A stretch of DNA of 64,000 bases from Woronichinia naegeliana WA131 (GTDB lineage Bacteria; Cyanobacteriota; Cyanobacteriia; Cyanobacteriales; Microcystaceae): the NCBI GenBank assembly GCA_025370055.1, contig CP073041.1:5736272-5800271 (forward strand), in the 5' to 3' direction. Both the position numbers and the translations under genes were made by a program. The notes under the pieces were generated by a model. It made no database searches and was not told the DNA's origin. It worked only from the letters and a program-made list of their open reading frames with translations. Each line of letters starts with the position of its first letter. Within the stretch, counting starts at the first letter, position 1. Shown one piece after another: positions 39,130-49,036 of the stretch.

Positions 39130-40260
39130 TACTAAACACGGTCACAGGTTGCGAATTCTAAAAATAAGAGATAATATAATAAAAATAGAAAAATTAGTCA
39201 AGAGGCTGAGAAATGATTAAGTTAGAATTTACAGAAGAAGACAAAAGACTGTTGTCTTACGGTCGGTTTAATCACCCGCATCCTAGAGTGCAGCTAAAGA
39301 TGGAAGTTTTATGGCTAAAAAGTCAGGGATTGTCTCATCAAAAAATTGCTCAATTCGCAGGAGTTTCAGTAAATACGGTGACAAGCTATATCCGTGATTA
39401 TCAAGAGGGCGGGATAGAAAAACTAAAAGAAATAAAATTTAATCGCCCGAAAAGCGAGTTAACAGAGCATCAAGGGACAATTGAGGCATATTTTGAGTCA
39501 AATCCACCAGCAACAATAAATGAAGCAGTAAAAAGAATAGAAGAATTAACAGGAATAAAAAGAAGTCCGACGCAAGTCAGAAAATTTTTAAAGTCAATAG
39601 GAATGAGGTGTCTAAAGGTGGGAACAATTCCATCAAAAGCAGATGTAGAAGCTCAGAATAGCTATAGAGAAAAAGAGCTAGAACCAAGGCTAGAAGAGGC
39701 AAAAGCAGGAAAAAGGGCAGTTTTCTTTGTAGATGCCTCTCATTTTGTAATGGGAGCATTTGTAAATTTTATATGGTGCTTCAAGAGGATTTTTATTAAG
39801 TCACCATCAGGGAGAAAACGTTTTAATGTGTTAGGAGCATTAAATGCAATTACCCATGAAGTAATTATGGTAACGAACAGTTCTTATATTACGGGAACTC
39901 AGGTTTGTGAACTCCTAGAAAAGATAGCAGAATTAGGACTATTAATACCGATTACGTTGGTATTAGACAATGCTCGTTATCAAAAATGCCGAATTGTACA
40001 GGAGTTGGCAGAATCATTAGGAATAGAGTTACTGTACTTACCTCCTTATTCTCCTAACTTGAATTTAATTGAAAGACTGTGGAAGTTTGTGAAGAAGAAG
40101 TGTTTATACGCAAAATATTATGAAGATTTTACGCAGTTTTCTGCAGCAATTTCAGGATGTCTTGAGGATGCTAACGTAAAATATAAGGAGGAGCTTGATT
40201 CTCTGCTCACCTTACGATTTCAACGCTTTGATAAATCTCAGATTATGAACGTTTGAAGTA
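39130..40260 (+). mobile_element. IS630-family element, innermost of the nest
   Basis: 1131 bp, ends TACTAAACACG and CGTTTGAAGTA (imperfect inverted), flanked by a TA duplication at 39128-39129 and 40261-40262. Inserted in the ISAs1 transposase gene. Confidence 0.85.
39213..40256 (+). CDS. IS630 transposase (intact)
   Basis: 347 residues. N-terminal helix-turn-helix (LSHQKIAQFAGVSVNTVTSYI) and winged part, then DDE catalytic core: VDASHF, LVLDNARYQ and NLIERLWKFVKKK. Intact reading frame, so this innermost element may still be active. Confidence 0.92.
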   Translation: MIKLEFTEEDKRLLSYGRFNHPHPRVQLKMEVLWLKSQGLSHQKIAQFAGVSVNTVTSYIRDYQEGGIEKLKEIKFNRPKSELTEHQGTIEAYFESNPPATINEAVKRIEELTGIKRSPTQVRKFLKSIGMRCLKVGTIPSKADVEAQNSYREKELEPRLEEAKAGKRAVFFVDASHFVMGAFVNFIWCFKRIFIKSPSGRKRFNVLGALNAITHEVIMVTNSSYITGTQVCELLEKIAELGLLIPITLVLDNARYQKCRIVQELAESLGIELLYLPPYSPNLNLIERLWKFVKKKCLYAKYYEDFTQFSAAISGCLEDANVKYKEELDSLLTLRFQRFDKSQIMNV

Positions 40261-42568
40261 TAGTAGCGAGTCTCATACTCTGTTTTGTCTTTCAATCGTC
40301 TCTCCGCTTTAATCATACAGATGCTCGTCAACTTTGCCCATTTCTCCCCACCCAGCAAAAATTCTGTTTGTTCCATCGTCCAGCAACGGCGAATTTCAAT
40401 CCGTCCATGTCCCTTGTCTATTGTTTGATGAAAATCATGCTTAATTCCCACAAAATTAACCGATTGAGCATGAGCAAATAATTGTTCAACATCCTCACAT
40501 AAATTACCTTGATTGCCTTTCAATGCCAAAACATAATCTCCCCCTCGCCCTACTATCTGTTGGGCAATCTTTGTCTGAGTTCCCATGGCATCAATCGTTA
40601 CGATACAACCTTTGACCTCTAGCATTTTCAGGAGTTTAGGAATCGCCGTGATTTCATTCGATTTGCTTTCCACCTTGCACTGTCCTAGTACTAGACGATT
40701 TGCTGTTGCCCATGCACTTACCATCTGAATTGCGCCCTTTCCGTTGGCATTGTCATAGGAGTGGCGAAGGGTTTTGCCGTCAATCGCTATCACTTCTCCT
40801 TCACTTACCTCCGCTATACTTTTGACCCAATGCAGAAAACAGTCTTGAAATTGCTCTGGATTCAGACTAGCAAATACACGCGCAAACGTATCGTCGGAGG
40901 GGATGCCATTCGGCAATTCCAAAATTTTTTTTAGCCATTGATGTTTAGCCTTGCCGAAACTTTCCATGGCTACCCAACCTTCTGCTCCACAAATGACGGC
41001 TAAGATGGCAATCGTTAGAATATCAATGAGTTTATGCCGTTTTGTTCGTTCGATGCGAGGGTCATCTATTTCGGCAAAGTGTTCTACCAGTCTATATTTG
41101 GGTCGGAGTTTCATCGCTTTTGTTTTCTATGCACTTTCCCTTATTTTCCCTTATCCATCCCTCTATAATGTTCTTGTATCTGTATCATTTTTAGATGCGT
41201 TCGCCCTGACCGAAGGTTTTGGCGACTTTCTTTTTGTAACCGTCACTGCTTGGGGGCTGAGAGCTATTTTCACTCGTTCTTTGGTTAAGCTTTTTCAGCT
41301 TTTCTTTCAACTTTTCTATCTCTTTCTTTAACTCTACCAATTCTTTTCTCAGCTTTTCGTTCTCTTCTTTTTCTTTCTGATAATCTTCATACCAATCTTT
41401 TGCCACTTCTTTTTGCCATGGCATTTTCACTTCTTCTTGGTTTAAGTCTGGAACTGGGTCTAGTTTTTTCATAGTCTCCCTATTCTAACCTATCTCTTTA
41501 ACCGCCTTTCCTTTCTTCATTATTCTTTACTTTTTTCATTTGCTTCTCATTCTCAATAATTTCCTTCTTTATTGCGGTGACTAATTACAAAAAGGCTTAA
41601 ACGAAGTAGGTTGCATCGCCAGCAAAGAAGCCTTGAAATATTTAGATACAGATGGTTCACCCTTAAAAATCGGTGAAGAAATCTGGAAGAGTAAGGGAGA
41701 GCAACCGAAAGAATATCAAACACCTTATGGTGAGGTTATAGTGAATCGTCATGTATATCAGCGTTCACCTTTGAGGAAAAACGTATTGCCCCTTAGAAAG
41801 AGAAGCAAGGATAATCATAACATCAACGCCATTATTGGCAAAACAGGTATCCTCAAAAATGTCAGGGATGGCAGGCAAAGAGGTGAAAAATGATTTATTA
41901 GAAAATCATGGTAGAAAAGTAGCGCTATCCTATATCCAAAGATTGAGTGAAGCAGTAGGAAGTGTGGTACAAGCAAAAGAAGAAGCGTGGAGTTATGCCC
42001 CGCCCAAGGAGGATAGCCAAATTGCAACAGTGGGAATAGGATTAGATGGAACCTGTATGCTGATGTGTGAGGATGGCTACCGTGAAGCAATGGTGGGAAC
42101 CGTTTCCCTATACGATAGTGAAGGCGAACGTCAACCTACAATCTATCTAGGTGCGGCACCAGAGTATGGAAAAAAGAGTTTTCTAGAAAGATTAGAAAGA
42201 GAAATTGAGCGAGCGAAAAAACGTTATCCAGAGGCAACATTGGTCGGGATAGCAGACGGGGCAGAATCAAATTGGAAGTTTTTAGAAAAGCAAACGGAAG
42301 AACAGATATTAGATTTCTATCATGCCTCTGGTTACTTAGGTGCCTTGGCAGAAGCGTTGCATCCGAATACAGTGTCAAAACAAAAAGAATGGTTGACTGA
42401 AAATTGTCGAGAACTCAAGCATGAAAAAGGAAAAGCAGGAGAACTGCTAAATCTGATGAAAGAAGTCAAAGAAGAAAAAAGTCATTCTAAGAATCTTACC
42501 GAGAAACTACAAGCGGCGATTACTTATTACGAGAATCATCAGCATCAAATGGATTATGCTGAATACTT

Positions 42569-44258
42569 AGGGCTTGCTGAAAAAGTCAAAAAACGAAAGA
42601 AATGTGGGTTAGGGAAGTATGGACTGAAAAAGCATAGATAACTTATCCTTATGGAAACAAATCAAAATACAGATTTTGTTTAATCTATTGTTCCTTTCTG
42701 TCTAAAAAGGTCAACACAAATCACTCCTCACAAAAGAGAGGAAAATTAACACCATTTTTCACAAGAAAAACGACTCTACAACTTTTTACTTTTTGTCTTC
42801 TGAAGTAGAGTAGAAAGATTCATTACCAAAAAGTTCATCGCAATTACCGTTTCCGAGGTCTCAGGTAGTTTGGCCATCACTCGACCAAGACTAAATTTCC
42901 TCTTTCCCTGTCCGAATTTACCCTCAATGGCATTACGCACTCTTTCATCTGAGCGTGCCTCTTTCTTTTTTTCTTTGCTCACCTCTTTCGGCGGTCTTCC
43001 CAATCGGGGACCACTCATTCTTATATCCCTTTCTTTACAATAAGCTCGATTCGCTTTTGTTCGATAGATTTTATCCACATGAACCGATTCCGGATAACAT
43101 CCTGTTTCCCTTTTATATTCTTCTATTCGCGCTTGTAAATCTCCCGATTCGTTGTAATTATCCCAACTTAATTTGTCTAAGAAGACAAAGCCATTCACAT
43201 TACTTGCCGATATTTTAGCTCCAAACTCTACTGCTTTTCCCGCTTTTCCACGCACTATTGGACGCACGTGAGGTTGGCTTACACTCACAATTCTGTTTTC
43301 TACTTTATTTGTCTTTTTTTCATACATTTCTAACTGTTGCTCATACACTTTTCCTATCGTTACAAGCTCTTCTTGCTCTTTTTTCGTTAGTTTTTCTAAC
43401 TTTGCTCCCTCTTCTATCATTTTTTCTATATGAGACAAGTTTCTTTTTATATATCCTAGTTGTTTTTTTGTTCCTTTTCTTCTTTCTTTTTTTGACACAC
43501 GACGTTTTTTTGCTATGGCTAAGTACTCTTTTCTTGCCACTTCCCTATAAGTCCTCGGCTTTTCTTTCCTTTTCTCTTTTATTTCTTCATACAGCTTATC
43601 TATTATTTTTTCTGTTTTTTCTCTGGCATCATTCAATATTCCTATATCCGTTGGATATTTTATATCTGCTGGTGTACAAGTCGCATCTAACAATAACTTT
43701 CCTTCATTTTCTTTTTTTTCTGACGCTACACCCGTCGCTTTTTTTTCTATTTCTTTATTAATTTTATTTATTAATTCCATTCCTATTTTTTTACGAAAAT
43801 GAACCATCATTGACGCATTAAATGCTTCTTTGCTACTATAGCTTTCCATTCCTATAAAGTACTGTAAATAAGGGTTCTCTTTTATTTGTTCTACTGTTTC
43901 TCTGTCACTTTTTCCTGAAATTTCTTTGATAATTAATGCTCCTAATGCCATTCTAAATGATTTGGCTGGGGCTCCTTTTTTTTCTGTGAAGTTTTTTGCA
44001 TATTCTTCCTCATATTCTTCCCAAAGAATCATTTTTGACATTTCTATCCAACGATTTTCTTCGTCTAACTGCCCGCCGAACAGATTTTTCAAGTTTTCTG
44101 GTGTTTCAATTGAGTACTGTTGCTTTCGGTACATCTGCTTTCTCTCTTCTTAATGCAATGGTTTTGAGGCATTCTACCCTATTTTCGTGCATTCTAGCGG
44201 TTCTTAATTCGCCTACTATTTTTCTCCGTAAAGGTTTCAGCTTTTTTCAGCAAGCCCT
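42569..44258 (-). mobile_element. IS5-like element, copy B, complete
   Basis: 1690 bp with the same AGGGCTTGCTGAAAAA ends, direct ACTT at 42565-42568 and 44259-44262. Inverted relative to copy A; inserted directly in ISKra4 coding sequence. Confidence 0.9.
42776..44134 (-). CDS. IS5/IS1182-type transposase (copy B, intact)
   Basis: 452 residues, differing from copy A in the protein by one residue seen (MILWEEY for MIPWEEY). A8 tract intact. The near-identity of A and B indicates very recent transposition. Confidence 0.9.
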   Translation of the reverse strand: MYRKQQYSIETPENLKNLFGGQLDEENRWIEMSKMILWEEYEEEYAKNFTEKKGAPAKSFRMALGALIIKEISGKSDRETVEQIKENPYLQYFIGMESYSSKEAFNASMMVHFRKKIGMELINKINKEIEKKATGVASEKKENEGKLLLDATCTPADIKYPTDIGILNDAREKTEKIIDKLYEEIKEKRKEKPRTYREVARKEYLAIAKKRRVSKKERRKGTKKQLGYIKRNLSHIEKMIEEGAKLEKLTKKEQEELVTIGKVYEQQLEMYEKKTNKVENRIVSVSQPHVRPIVRGKAGKAVEFGAKISASNVNGFVFLDKLSWDNYNESGDLQARIEEYKRETGCYPESVHVDKIYRTKANRAYCKERDIRMSGPRLGRPPKEVSKEKKKEARSDERVRNAIEGKFGQGKRKFSLGRVMAKLPETSETVIAMNFLVMNLSTLLQKTKSKKL

Positions 44259-44526
44259 ACTTAGAGAAAAAGTATCCGATTGGTTCAGGTGTTACGGAAG
44301 CAGCTTGTAAGACGTTGGTCAAACAACGATTATGTTGTTCAGGGATGCGATGGAAGGAAAAAGGAGCAGGAATTATTTTGAGCCTACGAGCTTTGGTATT
44401 GACCAAGGAACGATGGAGTCAATTTTGGGCAAAACTTGATCAATATGGGTTCCCTGTAGAACCCTGATTACAACAGCTTTTATCAACTAAAGGTCGCACC
44501 CGCCCTGAGAATCGTTACGATTAGAT

Positions 44527-45561
44527 TTACCTTGTCGCAGGCCAGAGATAGATAGTACCATCCATGCCTCCTCCCGCTAACCATTGACCATTAGGACTAA
44601 AGGTCAGCGTATTAATAATTGTGGGTTGATTTTGAAAGAAACCAGCCGACTCGCCGGTGCTAACTTGCCATAATCTGACCCCATCACGACTGCTACTGGC
44701 CAAGATTCGACCACTGGGACTAAGAGCCAAAGCATTGATACGAGAATTATGGCCGCTTAAGGTGGTGCGAAGATGACCGCTTTTTACCTCCCAAATTTTA
44801 ATACTGCCATCGAAACTGGCCGTGATTAAGCTTTCTCCATCGGGTGTCCAAGCCAATCCGGTCACAGGTTCACGATGGGCTGTAAATTCGGACACCAACT
44901 TGCCATTGCGCAGATTCCAAATCTTGACTTGACCGCGATCGCCGCCACTGGCCAATAGATAACCATTGGGATGAATTGCCAAAGAATAGCCAGAATCGCC
45001 AAACTTTGAAAGCTGATAAAGCAAGCTAGGGGGACTCACCTGCCAAACTCGAATGCCATCTAAAGAAGCACTCACCACCATCTGACTATCCGGCGTAACA
45101 GCGAGGGCCAGAACCTTATTTTGATGCTCGAAAAAAGTAGTTTGACTGGTTTGATTTTGCCAATCCCAGAAATGAATATCTGCATCCTCACCACTACTAA
45201 TCAAGGTTTGGCCATTAGGTGTAATGGCTAGGGTTAAAATGCCAGAATTCTGTGATCCCAGTTGACTTAAAGCCTCTCCTCCTGCCACCGACCAGGTTTG
45301 AATACGAGGATCACTGTTACCACCGCCACTAATCAGGGTCAGACTATCGGGACTAAAAATTAAACTTTCCACCGAACCCTGATAGCCAGTGAGAATGGTT
45401 GTCGCCTGAATTTTTTGGAGAGAAGAGACTGTTGGTGAATTCTGGGTTTGGCTAATCGCCGGCGATGGCAACAAAAAGCCACCACCAAGGCAAAAGCCTA
45501 AGCAGCAATAGAAAAAAACAAAGCCGACTTTTAACCTCTCCCTAGCGATGCCGATGCTCAT
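44527..45561 (-). CDS. WD40 repeat protein, exported
   Basis: 344 residues: an N-terminal hydrophobic segment (VGFVFFYCCLGFCLGGGFLL) as signal peptide or anchor, then about seven WD40 repeats with endings such as RIQTWSV, DIHFWDW, GIRVWQV, QVKIWNL, SIKIWEV, GVRLWQV and TIYLWPA. It should form a beta-propeller for protein contacts, probably periplasmic. Its start overlaps the upstream gene by 20 bases, so the two are coupled. It escaped the neighbouring IS insertions. Partner unknown. Confidence 0.85.
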   Translation of the reverse strand: MSIGIARERLKVGFVFFYCCLGFCLGGGFLLPSPAISQTQNSPTVSSLQKIQATTILTGYQGSVESLIFSPDSLTLISGGGNSDPRIQTWSVAGGEALSQLGSQNSGILTLAITPNGQTLISSGEDADIHFWDWQNQTSQTTFFEHQNKVLALAVTPDSQMVVSASLDGIRVWQVSPPSLLYQLSKFGDSGYSLAIHPNGYLLASGGDRGQVKIWNLRNGKLVSEFTAHREPVTGLAWTPDGESLITASFDGSIKIWEVKSGHLRTTLSGHNSRINALALSPSGRILASSSRDGVRLWQVSTGESAGFFQNQPTIINTLTFSPNGQWLAGGGMDGTIYLWPATR

Positions 45562-45829
45562 GGATCAACAGGGGTAAGGGAGGAAGACTTGAACTAGGAG
45601 GTAAATAACGTCTGGGTTTATGCTCTACGGCGATCGCCTCTGATTTTTGAGTTTGCCACCAACGTAGGCCAGCCGCTAATAATGCCGTCAATAATCCCAA
45701 AGAGAGTAAACTCCACTGTTCTCCCATTCCACCAATGACGATATCCACCGCACCGACAATTAAAATGAAGCTAGAGATGGGTTCTTTACGGTAAGCAACT
45801 TTGAGAAAACGAGGTAGCAAAGGAGTCAT
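45542..45829 (-). CDS. Small membrane protein coupled to WD40 gene
   Basis: 95 residues from the ATG at 45829 (an in-frame start at 45859 adds 10). Two hydrophobic segments (about 16-33 and 40-57), followed by a Pro-rich, basic tail. No family recognised. The 20-base overlap with the WD40 gene suggests a joint function at the membrane. Confidence 0.55.
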   Translation of the reverse strand: MTPLLPRFLKVAYRKEPISSFILIVGAVDIVIGGMGEQWSLLSLGLLTALLAAGLRWWQTQKSEAIAVEHKPRRYLPPSSSLPPLPLLIHEHRHR

Positions 45830-46112
45830 GGGGTTAAGGATTGCGAGAACGACTGCCAACGCTTGAAGTTACAAAATAGTCGGTTGAAAAGTTGGAACAG
45901 CCTTGAGAATCTACACCCCCATTTTATCTCTCTTGTGTTACTTTAGGAAATAATTTTAAATCTCAAATCCTACACCCCTTGCTCAACAAGGATTCTGTCG
46001 TTATTTCTGAGAATAAATAAAATGTGTGTTTTCTCCTAATTTAATAGCTCAAAAGTCTTGCTATGGAAGGACTTTAGTATTTGAGGACTGAAAATGTCTT
46101 CCTAGACTAACA

Positions 46113-46603
46113 GGATGTGACCTTTATTTGATGAAGGCAAAGAAAAGTGTTAACATGAGATGAAAAGTGACAAAGGGGAAACAATGATGACAGCAAAACT
46201 AATTAATGTAGAGGGTTCAAAGATAAAAATAGAACTAACATTAGAACTAAGTCGTTCAATGTTGGATACAGAAATAAATATTCAAAAAGGCTTAAACGAA
46301 GTAGGTTGCATCGCCAGCAAAGAAGCCTTGAAATATTTAGATACAGATGGTTCACCCTTAAAAATCGGTGAAGAGCTCTGGAAGAGTAAGGGAGAGCAAC
46401 CGAAAGAATATCAAACACCTTATGGTGAGGTTATAGTGAATTGTCATGTATATCAGCGTTCAGTAGGAGAAAAAACTTATTGCCCCTTAGAAAGAGAAGC
46501 AAGGATAATCATAACATCACCCCCATTATTTGCAAAACAGGTATCCTCAAAAATGTCAGGTATGGCGGATAAAGAAGTGAAAAATGATTTATTAGAAAAT
46601 CAC
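46113..46603 (+). pseudogene. ISKra4 fragment, 5' part
   Basis: Left end (ATGTGACCTTTATTTGATGAAGGC) and about 148 N-terminal codons of the transposase (46160 on), the same as the copy at 34500 and 41597. It breaks off after DLLENH at about 46603. No right end nearby. Confidence 0.8.
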
Positions 46604-46706
46604 TACCTGTAAATAATTCGTTGATAGCTTTTCCTGTGAAAAGGGATGATAAGACTTCTGTGATAACATCAGGCATAATCAACGAAAAATTTACAGCAAG
46701 AAACAT
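46604..46706. other. Junction segment of unknown origin
   Basis: About 100 bases between the ISKra4 fragment and the EamA remnant. On the minus strand an ATG at 46706 opens a 35-codon frame (MFLAVNFSLIMPDVITEVL...) that looks protein-like but is cut by the ISKra4 fragment. Not identified. Confidence 0.3.
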
Positions 46707-46865
46707 TTTATAGATGTGTTATCCCCTTTTCTTTGGCAATGGATGTTGTTGTATGCTGCCGTGATTGTCGTTATGGGTAAACTCTGCTGGTTAGCGGGTC
46801 TAAAAAATGCAACTTCTACGGAACTCAATATGGCCAATTTATTGAACCCAATCCTGGCTATTTTT

Positions 46866-48141
46866 GGTACTGGTATCGTGTGATCAAAGCTAGAAAAAGT
46901 TATGGTGTAAGAGTTTGAGAAAATAGAAAATAACTTACGACTGGACATATTCCCGTTTTTGTTATACTATTATTATTGTCATTATATTAAAGAAAGGGAA
47001 AACGGAAAGCAATGTCAACATTGAATAAAAGCTCAATTGACCTCCTAAGTGATATTGGCTTACCTCAAGAGAAAGAGGAAGCCTTATTTCAGAAAAACTG
47101 CCCTCATTGCTATAGTGAAAAAGTAAAAATACATTCTCATTACCAAACGAAAGGTAACGGGGAACGTAAAATGTTCATCTGTCAAGAATGTAGTTCTTGT
47201 TTTGCTGAGACTTATGGTAGCGTAATCGCTGGCTTAGAAACCCCATTAAGTGAAATTGTAAAAGTATTAAAAGCCAGAATGGAAGGAATAGGATTAAATG
47301 CAGCAGCCCGAGTATTCGGCTACGCAAAAACAACAATATTGAATTGGGAAAAGAAATTATCAGGATTACAAGAGACATTATTTTTATACGCCTTAGTGAA
47401 TGAATTTGTTAAATTAGTAATAGAAGGGGATGAACTATACACAAAAGTTGGAAAAAATAAAGAAGCAAGTGCCTCTGAGGGGTGGACAATCGTGCTCATG
47501 GACAGGGCTAGCCGCTTTATTTGGCATTTAAAATGTGGTAAAAAAGAGCAGAAATTATTTCTAGAAGCAATGATGACGGTAGCGGAATTATTTGAAAGGA
47601 GTGCAGAATCTCTCCAGTTATTTACAGATGGAGAAAAGCGATATAGTCAACTGCTATTTAATATTTGTCACGAAGTATTAAGGACTGGGAAGCGAGGTCG
47701 TCCCACCAAAGTATTACCGAAGGGTATGGTGGTAAGATTAAAAAATAAGAGTAGTAAACGTCGAGATTCTGAGGGTAAACTAGAGAAAGTAGAAACTCCG
47801 AAAACTGAACATCCTGAGACAACAGAAAAACCAGAAGACAAGGATGTTCATGCCAACCACGTTGAGGCATTTAATAGTTCTCTACGACGCTATTTAGCCG
47901 CCTTTCGTCGTCGAACAAATACTTATGCTAAATCTGTTGTGGGATTACAGCGAGTGCTAGATATTTTCTGGATGGTTCATAACTTTGTTCGCAGCCATTT
48001 TACGACGAAAAAAGTTCCTGCGGTAGCTCTCGGTATAATTCAAAAAGGGTTAACTTGGGAGGACTTACTCCAAATTCGCCTGATTTGTTGAACCTCTTGT
48101 ATTGCAACGTTTATAGCTTCTAGCTAGACGATACCAGTGCC
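46866..48141 (+). mobile_element. IS1-family element, complete
   Basis: 1276 bp. GGTACTGGTATCG at the left is inverted as CGATACCAGTGCC at the right. Exact 8-bp direct repeat CTATTTTT at 46858-46865 and 48142-48149. One gene inside. Confidence 0.9.
47012..48091 (+). CDS. IS1-family transposase
   Basis: 359 residues, one frame. N-terminal zinc finger (CPHCYSEKV...CQECSSCF), a helix-turn-helix region (GLNAAARVFGYAKTTILNW), then the DDE core: IEGDELYTKV, LFTDGEKRY and NHVEAFNSSLRRYLAAFRRRTNTYAKS. Longer than classical IS1 and not frameshift-dependent; resembles the long single-ORF IS1 group of cyanobacteria. Confidence 0.85.
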   Translation: MSTLNKSSIDLLSDIGLPQEKEEALFQKNCPHCYSEKVKIHSHYQTKGNGERKMFICQECSSCFAETYGSVIAGLETPLSEIVKVLKARMEGIGLNAAARVFGYAKTTILNWEKKLSGLQETLFLYALVNEFVKLVIEGDELYTKVGKNKEASASEGWTIVLMDRASRFIWHLKCGKKEQKLFLEAMMTVAELFERSAESLQLFTDGEKRYSQLLFNICHEVLRTGKRGRPTKVLPKGMVVRLKNKSSKRRDSEGKLEKVETPKTEHPETTEKPEDKDVHANHVEAFNSSLRRYLAAFRRRTNTYAKSVVGLQRVLDIFWMVHNFVRSHFTTKKVPAVALGIIQKGLTWEDLLQIRLIC

Positions 48142-48362
48142 CTATTTTTATGGCCTATTTGATTTTAGGAGAAAAACCTACTTTTGCTCAATATTGTGGT
48201 GGTATTCTTTTATTAATTGGCTTTATTTTAAGTTTGATTGGCAACCGTACTCAAATTAGCAAAACTCCAAGGGTAGAAAAAAGCAATCCCCGTGAAGCAA
48301 TGGAAATGTTTATGGGATTTCGAGGGGTTTAATGGATTGGATTAAGCGTTTTCTGGAAAGCC

Positions 48363-48965
48363 TTAATTTTTGGGTTGAGGGATAATTTCTTGACAAGCTT
48401 GATGGCAACGAGCATACAAACTAGCGGAGGCTTCCCTCTGTCCAAAACAGAGTTGCTGATGAGTAATTAAAAGAGTTTCGTAGGGATCAGGTTGAGGCAA
48501 TTCTAAAATTAAAAGACGATATTCTTCATCGGTACGGCTAGGGGAATGGGGAATTAAGCCCTTTTCATGGAGGTGTTGCAGCATGGCCAGGTATAAACAA
48601 CGGCAAGCCTGATAATAATCTCCTTTTTGATGATAGGAATGCGATCGCTCTATCCAATCAGAGACAGAAAAAGATTCTGTTTTACTTAAAACCGGTAAGG
48701 AAAGGCCACGCCAACTTTTCAGATGAGATAACCACCAGCGCCGCGATCGCCAAATACTCCAGAATAGGAGTGCAAACAAGCAAAAAATTAAACTATTGGC
48801 AACGAATCTGACCCAAAATTCGGGATCTTCAATCCTGGGAGCTTTAATATCCGGCAAAGAGCCAAACCACCGCCGCCACTGTAATTCCCACCATTCTCCC
48901 AAATTTTGTTGGAGTTGTTGTAATCGCCAAGCAAGATTAACTTTTTCAAACTGAGGTGTGGTCAT
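48363..48965 (-). CDS. DUF4129-domain membrane protein
   Basis: 200 residues. N-terminal cytosolic helix, one membrane segment (about 50-70: VRFVANSLIFCLFALLFWSI), then a C-terminal DUF4129 domain (YHQKGDYYQACRCLYLAMLQHLHEKGLIPHSPSRTDEEY...). These domains accompany transglutaminase-like and MoxR systems. Stands upstream of nothing recognisable in the pathway; role unknown. Confidence 0.75.
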   Translation of the reverse strand: MTTPQFEKVNLAWRLQQLQQNLGEWWELQWRRWFGSLPDIKAPRIEDPEFWVRFVANSLIFCLFALLFWSIWRSRRWWLSHLKSWRGLSLPVLSKTESFSVSDWIERSHSYHQKGDYYQACRCLYLAMLQHLHEKGLIPHSPSRTDEEYRLLILELPQPDPYETLLITHQQLCFGQREASASLYARCHQACQEIIPQPKN

Positions 48966-49036
48966 GGTTTTAAAAAGTTAATAACTCCTGACAAGGTTTT
49001 ACAACAAATCTCAAAATCTCAACTATGGAATCTCAA

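Larger units (their letters stand above)
38854..41114 (-). pseudogene. ISAs1 transposase, split by IS630
   Basis: N-terminal piece 41114-40262 (about 284 codons: VEHFAEIDDPRIERTKRHKLIDIL, VIAIDGKTLRHS, VTIDAMGTQTKIAQQI, ALKGNQG) and C-terminal piece 39129-38854 ([27 protein letters not shown]...). Joining them across the TA target gives [12 protein letters not shown] in one frame, a complete ISAs1 transposase. Inactivated by the IS630. Confidence 0.88.
38839..41208 (-). mobile_element. ISAs1-family element inside IS66
   Basis: Ends CAGGGCAAACGCATCT (left) and AGATGCGTTCGCCCTG (right), with direct ACCGAAGGTT (10 bp) at 38829-38838 and 41209-41218. Net length about 1.24 kb after removing the IS630. 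Confidence 0.88.
36379..41472 (-). pseudogene. IS66 transposase, split into three pieces
   Basis: N-terminal piece 41472-41219 (MKKLDPVPDL..., coiled coil, QRTSENSSQPPSSDGYKKKVAKTF). A short middle piece 38838-38788 encodes FGQKGKKRGPKYDHVG. The C-terminal piece 37555-36379 runs KTRNGFGRVDEIVDL, the CPKC zinc motif, CVDETSYRV, STDCWGAYH and NDAERALRPVVIHRK. Removing the IS701-like and ISAs1 inserts restores one open frame of normal IS66 length. Single-ORF IS66 type, inactivated by the two insertions. Confidence 0.88.
34632..41588 (-). mobile_element. IS66-family element inside ISKra4
   Basis: Ends GTAATTAGTCACAGCAATAA (left, itself split by an IS5-like element after GTAATT) and TTATTGCGGTGACTAATTAC (right). 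The 8-bp direct repeat AAAAAGGC at 34624-34631 and 41589-41596 is the usual IS66 duplication length. Net length without inserts is about 1.65 kb. Confidence 0.88.
34500..44467 (+). pseudogene. ISKra4 transposase, split in three pieces
   Basis: Piece 1 (34500-34631) starts MKSDKEETMMTAKLINVEG. Piece 2 (41597-42568) continues LNEVGCIASKEALKYLDTDG through IGLDGTCMLM, VGIADGAESNWKF and DFYHASGYL. Piece 3 (44263-44467) ends IGSGVTEAACKTLVKQRL...DQYGFPVEP. The same N-terminal sequence recurs at 46160. Besides two IS insertions, piece 2 has a one-base insertion near 41770 relative to the 46160 copy, so it was already frameshifted. Confidence 0.85.
34451..44502 (+). mobile_element. ISKra4-family element, host of a four-level IS nest
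   Basis: Left end GGGGGTATGACCTTTAGTTGAT and inverted right end ATCAACTAAAGGTCGCACCCG, flanked by direct CCCT at 34447-34450 and 44503-44506. Subtracting the inserts leaves about 1.39 kb. Pieces: 34451-34631, 41597-42568 and 44263-44502. It contains an IS66 (duplication AAAAAGGC) and an IS5-like element (duplication ACTT). Confidence 0.85.
46707..48332 (+). pseudogene. EamA/DMT-family transporter remnant, split by IS1
   Basis: 46707-46865 reads FIDVLSPFLWQWMLLYAAVIVVMG...NPILAIF, and 48150-48332 continues MAYLILGEKPTFAQYCGGILLLIGFIL. Removing the IS1 and one target copy rejoins them in frame, giving the typical last part (NP.LA...LILGE.PT..Q..G) of an EamA transporter. The N-terminal two thirds are missing, replaced by debris. 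Confidence 0.78.

Noticed and set aside
34638-44258. IS5-like copies A (+) and B (-) as the ends of a composite transposon
   Set aside because: Each copy has its own 4-bp target duplication (AATT, ACTT) and lies in a different host element; the pair did not move together.
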